Positions 57,831 through 64,000 of a stretch of 64,000 bases of DNA are shown one piece after another (position 1 is the first letter of the stretch; each line of letters begins with the position of its first letter). The DNA comes from Bacteroidia bacterium (lineage in GTDB: Bacteria > Bacteroidota > Bacteroidia > B-17B0 > Aurantibacillaceae). The translations under genes and the position numbers were made by a program. The notes below the pieces were generated by a model. That model saw nothing but the letters and a program-made list of their open reading frames with translations, did not search any database and was not told the DNA's origin. Location: the NCBI GenBank assembly GCA_026415195.1, contig JAOAHO010000003.1, positions 24,618-88,617 on the forward strand, given 5' to 3'.

Positions 57831-58067
57831 ATGAAATTGTTCATTATTAGCCCTGAAAAAGTGTTGTTCGACGGAGAAGCCGAATCGGTTATACTTCCGG
57901 GAAAAGAAGGAAGTTTGGGTGTACTTAACCACCATGCACCTTATATAGTCCTGTTGAAAGATGGAAATGTGGAATTTCAGGATAATTCTAACCAAAAACA
58001 AAGCATTTACATTAAAGGCGGAATTGCAGAAATTAACGAAAATAAGCTCACCATTTTGACTGATTAA
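57831..58067 (+). CDS. atpC: F1F0 ATP synthase subunit epsilon
   Basis: A 78-residue protein with only the N-terminal beta-sandwich (MKLFIISPEKVLFDGEAESV, then LPGKEGSLGVLNHHAPYI). The C-terminal helical hairpin that inhibits ATP hydrolysis in E. coli is absent. Short epsilon subunits are common in this phylum. It starts 14 bases after atpD and is followed by a terminator. Confidence 0.95.
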   Translation: MKLFIISPEKVLFDGEAESVILPGKEGSLGVLNHHAPYIVLLKDGNVEFQDNSNQKQSIYIKGGIAEINENKLTILTD

Positions 58068-58123
58068 ATCCTGGTTCTTTTGCTCTTTAAAGGTTAACCG
58101 AATATTTAACTTAACTTAAAGTT

Positions 58124-58151
58124 CCATGCCTAATTTGGGGGCATGGTTTTT
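58124..58151 (+). terminator. terminator of atpDC overlapping the next start codon
   Basis: CCATGCC (58124-58130), loop of 9, GGCATGG (58140-58146), then TTTTT. The ATG of the following gene (58143) lies in the 3' arm and the T tract codes for its second and third residues (Val and Phe). Confidence 0.75.
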
Positions 58152-59120
58152 CGTTTAATAAAAATCTTTTTTTCCTTTGTTTTAATTGTCGCCTTTTCAT
58201 GCCAAAGGGCAAAACAAAAAAATCTGATTTCATCTGATGAAAAAATCAAAATCTCCGGTTCTAATTCTGAATATGAACTTGTAAGCAGGTTAATACAGGA
58301 ATATGTAAAAACCAAAAATCCGAATTTCAGTTACGAAATAGAAGGTGAAGGTTCTGAAATCGGGATCAGGAAATTTTTGAAAGGGGAAATCGATATGGCC
58401 ATGTCGAGCCGGAGGATGAAGCCTTTTGAATTCAACATTCTAGAAGCAAACGGAACGGATTATCTTGAAATTGTTTTTGCTTATGATGCATTGGCCTTTA
58501 TAACCAATTACAAAAACTCTGTTGACAGCTTATCCCTGGAACAGATATCGGATATCCTTTCCGGTAAAATCATTAATTGGATTCAGGTATCTAAATTCAA
58601 AGGACCTGTAAGGGTTTATGGCAGGAACACCGAGTCGGGAACTTTTCATTTTGTGGAAAATAAATTTCAAATTTTGGGGCTAAGGAAATATCAGATAAGT
58701 TGTAACACCTCACGTGAAATATTGGAAAATGTTATGAACGATAGTTGCGGATTTGGATATGTGAGCATCGGTTACATTTTAGACAATAACAAGAAATTAA
58801 ACAAAAATATTTGGCCGGTACCGGTTTATTATCAAAGCAATCGCCCTCAGGCCGTTTCTCCTTTGCAGCATCAATATGTCTCGAAAAATTTATATCCTGT
58901 ATGCAGGCCGCTTTATCAATACTTTAAACTTCCATTAAAAAAGGAACTAAAGGAATTTTTGATGTTTGAACTTTCCTCACAGGGACAAAAAATTGTAGAG
59001 GATGCAGGTTTTTATAAAATAAACACTGAACTACAGACACAAAATAACATCCAATTAATGAAATTGATGAATTCCGGAAAAGTAAATGAAAATGGATCAG
59101 AAGTAGGAACCGGTAATTAA
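58143..59120 (+). CDS. PstS-like substrate-binding lipoprotein
   Basis: A 325-residue lipoprotein with lipobox VAFSC (Cys20). IKISGSNSEYELVSRLIQEY and SYEIEGEGSEIGIRKFLKGE, then IDMAMSSRRMKPFE are the phosphate-loop segments of PstS-type binding proteins; YGRNTESGTFHFVENKF is the second half of the site. It presumably binds phosphate or a similar oxyanion. There is no pstCAB nearby, so partner transport genes must lie elsewhere or it serves another role. The start codon sits inside the atpDC terminator. Its 3' end overlaps that of the convergent regulator by 24 bases. Confidence 0.85.
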   Translation: MVFRLIKIFFSFVLIVAFSCQRAKQKNLISSDEKIKISGSNSEYELVSRLIQEYVKTKNPNFSYEIEGEGSEIGIRKFLKGEIDMAMSSRRMKPFEFNILEANGTDYLEIVFAYDALAFITNYKNSVDSLSLEQISDILSGKIINWIQVSKFKGPVRVYGRNTESGTFHFVENKFQILGLRKYQISCNTSREILENVMNDSCGFGYVSIGYILDNNKKLNKNIWPVPVYYQSNRPQAVSPLQHQYVSKNLYPVCRPLYQYFKLPLKKELKEFLMFELSSQGQKIVEDAGFYKINTELQTQNNIQLMKLMNSGKVNENGSEVGTGN

Positions 59121-59765
59121 TTGATTTTTTACGGCAAAAAGTACAACTCCTGCACTATTGTTGGTTCCTATTTTAGCCATAATTTTCTTACGATGCGTGG
59201 CAACGGTATGAATGCTGATATTCAGGCGGTCGGCAATTTCTTTGTTGGAAAAACCCAAAGCAATCTCACGGATGATGTCGCATTCCCTTTTGCTGAATAC
59301 AAATCCATTACACGAAATGGATTTTGCGTAGGCCCTGGAATTTTGGATTTCCGGTTCCTGTGTCAGGGCAGCCAGTATTTTTCCGCAAACAAATCGCTTA
59401 TTCTCAAACAATACGGAATGGATACAATCAATGATTTCAGGTTTATCACATTCATGCAGCAGATACCCCCAAACAGAAGTATCCAATAAGGATTGATAGA
59501 AATTTTTGTCTTTAATGTCAGTGATGATGATAATTTTGGTATTGGGATGTCGGATTAGAAAATCGTTCAATTCTTTAATCTGAAGTCCGAAAGAGTCATA
59601 ATTTAAAATTATCAGATGAGGATGCGAAATTTTGGTTTGTGCAATCAGGTTTTTAAAAACACCGCAAACAGTGGGAATCAGTTCAATTCCGCGAATTTCA
59701 CCTAAAAGAAGTTCAAGGCCTGTACGACTTAAAAAATTATTATCGGCTATCAGGACTTTTACCAT
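59097..59765 (-). CDS. LuxR/NarL-type response regulator with altered receiver
   Basis: A 222-residue protein: receiver domain (1 to about 125) and LuxR helix-turn-helix (about 154-203; FSKRECDIIREIALGFSNKE, then IADRLNISIHTVATHRKKIM). The receiver lacks key residues: the phospho-acceptor position (SHPHLIILN) is Asn55 rather than Asp, and the acidic pair reads D8-N9. It therefore looks phosphorylation-independent, or uses Asp57 unconventionally. No histidine kinase is next to it. Possible target: the convergent PstS-like gene, by position only. Confidence 0.85.
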   Translation of the reverse strand: MVKVLIADNNFLSRTGLELLLGEIRGIELIPTVCGVFKNLIAQTKISHPHLIILNYDSFGLQIKELNDFLIRHPNTKIIIITDIKDKNFYQSLLDTSVWGYLLHECDKPEIIDCIHSVLFENKRFVCGKILAALTQEPEIQNSRAYAKSISCNGFVFSKRECDIIREIALGFSNKEIADRLNISIHTVATHRKKIMAKIGTNNSAGVVLFAVKNQLITGSYF

Positions 59766-59819
59766 GAATTTTCTAATGCAAATATAAAACTCTCATCGAG
59801 AATGAATGTTTGGAGGATA

Positions 59820-60821
59820 TTAATTTTTTGAACCGTCGTAGGCCCAGGTTAAATAGAGCGATCCCCATGTAAAACCGCCTCCGAATGCCGCAAAAATAAG
59901 TTTATCTCCTTTTTTCAATTGCGGTTCATAGTCCCAAAGAAGCAAAGGGAGTGTACCAGCAGTGGTATTTCCGTAACGTTCTATGTTCATCATAATCTTT
60001 TCAGGGCCTATGCCCATACGTTGAGCGGTGGAGTCGATGATCCTTTTATTGGCCTGATGAGGCACAAGCCATGCAATGTCTTCGGCTTTGAGGCCGTTCT
60101 TTTCCATGATTTTTACGCTCACTTCAGCCATGTTGACCACGGCATGCTTGAAAACGGCTTGCCCTTCCTGATACACGTAATGCATACGGTTCTGTACGGT
60201 CTCAAAGCTTGCAGGATATTTTGAACCTCCTGCCCTCAGGTTCAGGTGTTTTCCTCCTGAGCCGTCGGAATGAAGGATAAAATCCTGAACGCCATACCCT
60301 TCCGGATTGGGCTCAAGCAGCACAGCTCCTGCCCCATCACCGAAAATAACGCAAGTGGTTCTGTCGGTATAGTCAATAATACGGCTCATCATATCGGCAC
60401 CAACGATCACTATTTTTTTGTATTTACCGGTTTCAATGAACTGCGAACCCACCGACAAGGCATATAAGAAACCGGAGCATGCGGCCGTAAGGTCGAAGCT
60501 CCAGGCGTTTTTAGCCCCGATGTTGTCGCATACGATATTGGCCGTGGTGGGAAGCATCATGTCGGGGGTAACGGTAGCCACAATCAGCAAATCTATTTCA
60601 GTCGGATCAAGTTTACGCTTTTGCAATAATTCCTTAACGGCTTCGGTAGCCATGTCGGAAGTGGCTTTGTTTGGATCGTTTTCCAGATGGCGGGTTTTAA
60701 TTCCGGTACGGGTAGTAATCCATTCATCGGTGGTATCGATCATTTTTTCAAAATCAAAATTCGTTACTACATTTGGGGGTAAATATCCACCGACGGCAGT
60801 TATGGCGGCTTTTACAGACAT
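59820..60821 (-). CDS. fabH: beta-ketoacyl-ACP synthase III
   Basis: A 333-residue condensing enzyme that starts fatty-acid synthesis from acyl-CoA and malonyl-ACP. Cys115 in TAACSGFLYAL, His in VPHQANKRI and Asn in RYGNTTAGTLP form the catalytic triad. Start chosen at ATG 60821, giving MSVKAAITAVGGYLP; a TTG three codons upstream overlaps plsX. It follows plsX with five bases between. Confidence 0.96.
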   Translation of the reverse strand: MSVKAAITAVGGYLPPNVVTNFDFEKMIDTTDEWITTRTGIKTRHLENDPNKATSDMATEAVKELLQKRKLDPTEIDLLIVATVTPDMMLPTTANIVCDNIGAKNAWSFDLTAACSGFLYALSVGSQFIETGKYKKIVIVGADMMSRIIDYTDRTTCVIFGDGAGAVLLEPNPEGYGVQDFILHSDGSGGKHLNLRAGGSKYPASFETVQNRMHYVYQEGQAVFKHAVVNMAEVSVKIMEKNGLKAEDIAWLVPHQANKRIIDSTAQRMGIGPEKIMMNIERYGNTTAGTLPLLLWDYEPQLKKGDKLIFAAFGGGFTWGSLYLTWAYDGSKN

Positions 60822-60826
60822 GCAGG

Positions 60827-61774
60827 TCAATTAATGTTGATCATTTCAGCAATTTTGCTGTTCAGATCCGACGACGAAATCTGATGGGCAAGGAGCAACA
60901 TATTTTTAAAGGCCAGAGGGCTGGATATGCCGTGACCAATAAGAATATTTCCGTTGATGCCGAGGACTGGCGTTCCGCCATAAAGCTCATAATTAAATTT
61001 GTCGAAGTACTCATCGCTTCGGCCTCTTTTCATGATCAGGCGGTAGAACGCTTCTGCGGTTTTCAGCACTACATTGCCCACAAAACCTTCACACACGATC
61101 ACATCCGATTTATCGTTGAATAAGTCGCGCCCCTCAACATTTCCTACAAACGTATAAAGGGAATTGTCTTTCATCAGTTCAAAAGCTGCTTGGGCCACCA
61201 GGTTTCCTTTTTCAGGTTCTTCCCCGATATTCAGCAAGGCCACGCGCGGATTTTCAATCCCATAAACCTCTTTGGCATAACAGGAACCCAAAATGCCAAA
61301 CTGAAAAAGCACATCGGGCCTGCAATCGGCATTGATGCCTACATCCAGCATCACACCCACTTTACCGTTGGGTTTGGGCATCAAGGTGGCAATGCTTGGA
61401 CGTATAATTCCTGAGATAGTTTTCAGGGTCATCATGGCCCCCACCAACATTGCTCCGGAATTTCCGGCACTGCAAAAAGCATCCAATTCCTTGTTTTTGT
61501 GCATAGTGAACCCAAGATGGATGCTGCTTTTGGGTTTTCCCATATAAGCTCGGGTGGGATGCTCACCCATTTCAATTACATCGGTAGTGTGTACATATTC
61601 AAAATCATCGGGATTGATCTGATGGCTTTGAAAAAAATCTTTGGCGTATTCGGAGTCCCCTATCAATATGATCTTGGCTTTGTTTTTCAGTTCGTTCAAT
61701 GCCAAAGCTGCACCTTCCAGACAATTATTCGGAGCATAATCGCCCCCCATGATGTCGAGGCCGATTTTTTTCAT
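60827..61774 (-). CDS. plsX: phosphate acyltransferase PlsX
   Basis: A 315-residue enzyme that converts acyl-ACP to acyl-phosphate for phospholipid synthesis. KIGLDIMGGDYAPNNCLEGA is the signature start; CSAGNSGAMLVGAM and ARALLNIGEEPEKGN (read here as RVALLNIGEEPEKGN) and VCEGFVGNVVLKT follow. It is coupled to fabH. The usual upstream neighbour rpmF is absent; the 80-base gap to sdhB holds no such gene. Confidence 0.95.
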   Translation of the reverse strand: MKKIGLDIMGGDYAPNNCLEGAALALNELKNKAKIILIGDSEYAKDFFQSHQINPDDFEYVHTTDVIEMGEHPTRAYMGKPKSSIHLGFTMHKNKELDAFCSAGNSGAMLVGAMMTLKTISGIIRPSIATLMPKPNGKVGVMLDVGINADCRPDVLFQFGILGSCYAKEVYGIENPRVALLNIGEEPEKGNLVAQAAFELMKDNSLYTFVGNVEGRDLFNDKSDVIVCEGFVGNVVLKTAEAFYRLIMKRGRSDEYFDKFNYELYGGTPVLGINGNILIGHGISSPLAFKNMLLLAHQISSSDLNSKIAEMININ

Positions 61775-61855
61775 CAGCCAACGAAAATACGGATTTTAAG
61801 CGTAAAAACTGAAGCTAATGCTTAAAATAAAAAAGGAATGTATTGTGAGAAAACA

Positions 61856-62629
61856 TCAATCTTCCCTTGTAAGGGCCGAACAAATGTATTCCCGGTTCAT
61901 CCTTGCAATGTTTTCTAGGGATATGGATTTCGGGCATTCTGCTTCACAAGCACCCGTATTGGTACAATTTCCAAAACCCTCGGCGTCCATTTGCTGAACC
62001 ATGTTCCACACGCGTTTTCTGGCTTCGGGTCTTCCCTGCGGCAAAAGCGCCAATTGCGAAACCTTGGCCGAAACGAACAACATCGCTGAACCGTTTTTAC
62101 ACGCCGCAACACAAGCCCCGCAACCAATACATGCGGCAGCGGCAAAGGCCTTGTCGGCATCATCTTTCGGAATGGGAATACAATTGGCATCTTGCGCGTT
62201 ACCGGTATTTACTGAAATAAATCCTCCGGCTGCAATAATCCTGTCGAATGCAGAACGGTTCACCACCAGGTCTTTGATTACCGGAAATGCCTTACTCCTC
62301 CAGGGTTCCACCACTATGGTATCACCATCGTTAAAACTGCGCATATGCAACTGGCAGGTGGTGATGCCTTGTTTGGGACCGTGCGGGCGGCCGTTGATAT
62401 ACATACTGCACATGCCACATATGCCTTCGCGGCAATCGTGATCAAAAGCCACCGGTTCTTTTCCCTCGGAAATGAGTTTTTCATTCAATACATCGAACAT
62501 CTCCAAAAACGACATATCGGTGGAAATGTTCTTCATTTCGTAGGTCTCGAACCTTCCGGGGTCGGAAGCGTTTTTTTGCCTCCAAACCTGCAAAGTCACA
62601 TTGATGGTTTTGGATGAATTTCCGGCCAT
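61856..62629 (-). CDS. sdhB: succinate dehydrogenase / fumarate reductase iron-sulfur subunit
   Basis: A 257-residue subunit carrying three FeS clusters. [19 protein letters not shown] with a later Cys (TTCQLHMR) binds the 2Fe-2S cluster. [18 protein letters not shown], then [15 protein letters not shown] provides the cysteines of the 4Fe-4S and 3Fe-4S clusters. It transfers electrons between the flavoprotein and the membrane quinone. Follows sdhA with 14 bases between. Direction (oxidase or fumarate reductase) cannot be told from sequence. Confidence 0.95.
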   Translation of the reverse strand: MAGNSSKTINVTLQVWRQKNASDPGRFETYEMKNISTDMSFLEMFDVLNEKLISEGKEPVAFDHDCREGICGMCSMYINGRPHGPKQGITTCQLHMRSFNDGDTIVVEPWRSKAFPVIKDLVVNRSAFDRIIAAGGFISVNTGNAQDANCIPIPKDDADKAFAAAACIGCGACVAACKNGSAMLFVSAKVSQLALLPQGRPEARKRVWNMVQQMDAEGFGNCTNTGACEAECPKSISLENIARMNREYICSALTRED

Positions 62630-62643
62630 AATTTTTTTATTTT

Positions 62644-63981
62644 TTATTTATAACTCCTCTGTGCAATCTTGATATTTTCAAATTTCAGTTCTTCCTTATG
62701 TAATTCCCAATTCCCCACATCTTTAAATTCCCAAGCCGCCACATAAGCAAAATTTTCATCATCGCGAAGAGCTTCTCCGTCTTCGGTTTGATACTCTTCG
62801 CGGAAGTGGCCGCCGCAACTTTCATTCCGATGGAGGGCGTCCACACACATAAGTTCACCCAGTTCCAGAAAGTCGGCCACACGGCCTGCTTTTTCCAATT
62901 CCGGATTAAATTCATCGGGACCTCCGGGAACAAAAACATCTTTCCAGAATTCTTCGCGCAAGGCACGAATTTCATTGATTGCTTCCTGCAAACCTTTGGC
63001 ATTCCTGGCCATGCCGCATTTATCCCACATGATTTTCCCCAAACGCTTGTGGAATGAATCCACCGATTTTTTTCCTTTAATCGAGAAAAATTTCTCTATC
63101 CTTTCTTTTACTTGTTTTTCTGCTTCAACAAATTCAGCAGCATCTGTGGGTATGGGCTTGGTTTTAATTTCATTCGACAAATAGGCACCGATGGTGTAAG
63201 GTATCACAAAATATCCGTCGGCCAGACCTTGCATCAATGCCGATGCTCCAAGGCGGTTGGCTCCATGGTCGCTGAAGTTCGCTTCTCCAAGAGCATATAA
63301 ACCGGGCACGGTGGTCATCAAATGATAATCCACCCACAATCCTCCCATCGTATAATGTACGGCAGGATAAATCTGCATGGGGTTTTTGTATGGATTTACT
63401 CCGGTGATTTGCTCATACATGTCGAACAAGTTGCCGTATTTTTCTTTAACAACCGGCTTACCAAGCTCCTCGAGTTGTTCATCCGTTGGATTTTCAATGC
63501 CCAGCCTGGAAGCTTCCATTTTACCGTATTTGTATTTCAGGTTAAAGGCAAAGTCCAGAAAAACGGCCTGTCCTGTGGCATTAACCCCAAAACCTGCATC
63601 ACACCTTTCCTTGGCGGCACGGCTGGCTACGTCACGCGGCACAAGGTTTCCGAATGCCGGATATCTTCTTTCTAGATAGTAATCACGGTCTTCTTCCTTA
63701 ATGTCGTTGGGGTTCAGTTTTCCTTCACGAATTGCTCTAGCATCTTCAAGTTTTTTGGGCACCCAAATTCTACCGTCATTACGCAACGATTCTGACATCA
63801 ACGTCAGCTTGGATTGATGGTCGCCACTCACAGGGATGCATGTAGGATGAATCTGTGTAAAACAAGGATTGCCGAAAAAAGCTCCTTTTTTATGTGCTTT
63901 CCAAATGGCCGTCACATTGCTACCCATGGCATTAGTGGAAAGATAGAATACGTTGCCATAGCCACCGGTACACAGTAAGAC
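62644..63981 (-). CDS. sdhA: succinate dehydrogenase / fumarate reductase flavoprotein subunit, 5'-truncated
   Basis: About 446 C-terminal residues of the FAD subunit are present; the N-terminal part is beyond the contig end. [19 protein letters not shown] (FAD domain), [10 protein letters not shown] (His-Thr substrate site), [15 protein letters not shown] and [20 protein letters not shown] (covalent and substrate-site loops) are intact. The first five residues read from the sequence (MYKRQ) come from the adapter at 63982-64000 and are not part of the protein. Operon order would be sdhC-sdhA-sdhB, as usual in Bacteroidota. Confidence 0.95.
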   Translation of the reverse strand, partial: VLLCTGGYGNVFYLSTNAMGSNVTAIWKAHKKGAFFGNPCFTQIHPTCIPVSGDHQSKLTLMSESLRNDGRIWVPKKLEDARAIREGKLNPNDIKEEDRDYYLERRYPAFGNLVPRDVASRAAKERCDAGFGVNATGQAVFLDFAFNLKYKYGKMEASRLGIENPTDEQLEELGKPVVKEKYGNLFDMYEQITGVNPYKNPMQIYPAVHYTMGGLWVDYHLMTTVPGLYALGEANFSDHGANRLGASALMQGLADGYFVIPYTIGAYLSNEIKTKPIPTDAAEFVEAEKQVKERIEKFFSIKGKKSVDSFHKRLGKIMWDKCGMARNAKGLQEAINEIRALREEFWKDVFVPGGPDEFNPELEKAGRVADFLELGELMCVDALHRNESCGGHFREEYQTEDGEALRDDENFAYVAAWEFKDVGNWELHKEELKFENIKIAQRSYK

Positions 63982-64000
63982 CTGTCTCTTATACACATCT
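63982..64000. other. Tn5/Nextera mosaic-end adapter sequence
   Basis: The last 19 bases, CTGTCTCTTATACACATCT, are exactly the reverse complement of the Tn5 mosaic end used in tagmentation libraries. It is untrimmed adapter, not genomic DNA, and marks the physical contig end. Confidence 0.98.

Noticed and set aside
61775..61855. rpmF (L32) gene expected before plsX
   Set aside because: The 80-base gap is too short and no frame resembles L32.

Overview
The window looks like a chromosomal contig of a Bacteroidota bacterium, probably an uncultured or environmental one. The evidence is a PorP/SprF-like protein next to a CHU_C (gliding-type) surface protein, type A T9SS C-terminal sorting domains, DUF5723 and GWxTD proteins, a split atpD-atpC pair, and TAnnTTTG-type promoter boxes. 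The last 19 bases (63982-64000) are the Tn5/Nextera mosaic-end adapter, so the right edge is the true end of an assembled contig and the bases there are not genomic.

Layout. 1-2262: the end of an OmpA-like gene, two tandem OmpH/Skp chaperones, and a MerR regulator with CarH/LitR-type B12-binding motifs. 2355-5056: tRNA-Ser(UGA), a GWxTD protein and a GT2 glycosyltransferase. 5372-6472: a decayed IS30-family element. 6577-11246: D-lactate dehydrogenase-like enzyme, site-2-type protease with CBS domains, P2-type Ca2+ ATPase. 11282-15934: a small pore-loop membrane protein, coaE, recG, an unknown exported protein and trmD. 15983-22090: a propeller/SpoIIE signalling lipoprotein, tRNA-Ser(GCU), ispF, pgk, dut and a flippase. 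22345-30002: membrane patatin-like lipase, cyclase-family hydrolase, glutaryl-CoA-type dehydrogenase, PIN-PhoH protein, GT-C-like membrane protein. 30006-41544: cell-surface block with PorP, CHU_C protein, L,D-transpeptidase, T9SS cargo, Omp85-like barrel, HTTM protein and a second SpoIIE phosphatase. 41574-44779: a cobalamin riboswitch controlling a TonB-dependent receptor and a DUF4465 protein with a T9SS tail. 44843-48877: lipoprotein and DUF5723/TSP3/OmpA protein. 48932-53170: sixA-ppk1-ppx-cdaA operon (polyphosphate and c-di-AMP). 53240-63981: DUF2130 protein, LRR protein, ribF, atpDC, PstS-like lipoprotein, LuxR-type pseudo-receiver regulator, fabH, plsX, sdhB and truncated sdhA.

The most interesting items are: (i) the B12 theme, namely riboswitch, receptor, a predicted T9SS-exported cobamide-binding protein, and a separate CarH-type B12 regulator; (ii) the L,D-transpeptidase gene, whose best lipoprotein start codon lies one base out of frame across a T7 tract and inside a terminator hairpin; (iii) a second lipoprotein gene that starts inside a terminator hairpin; (iv) a small channel-like protein with an atypical selectivity filter; and (v) an IS30 transposase with an intact DDE triad broken only at two homopolymers. 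No complete novel defence system, CRISPR array or prophage was seen.
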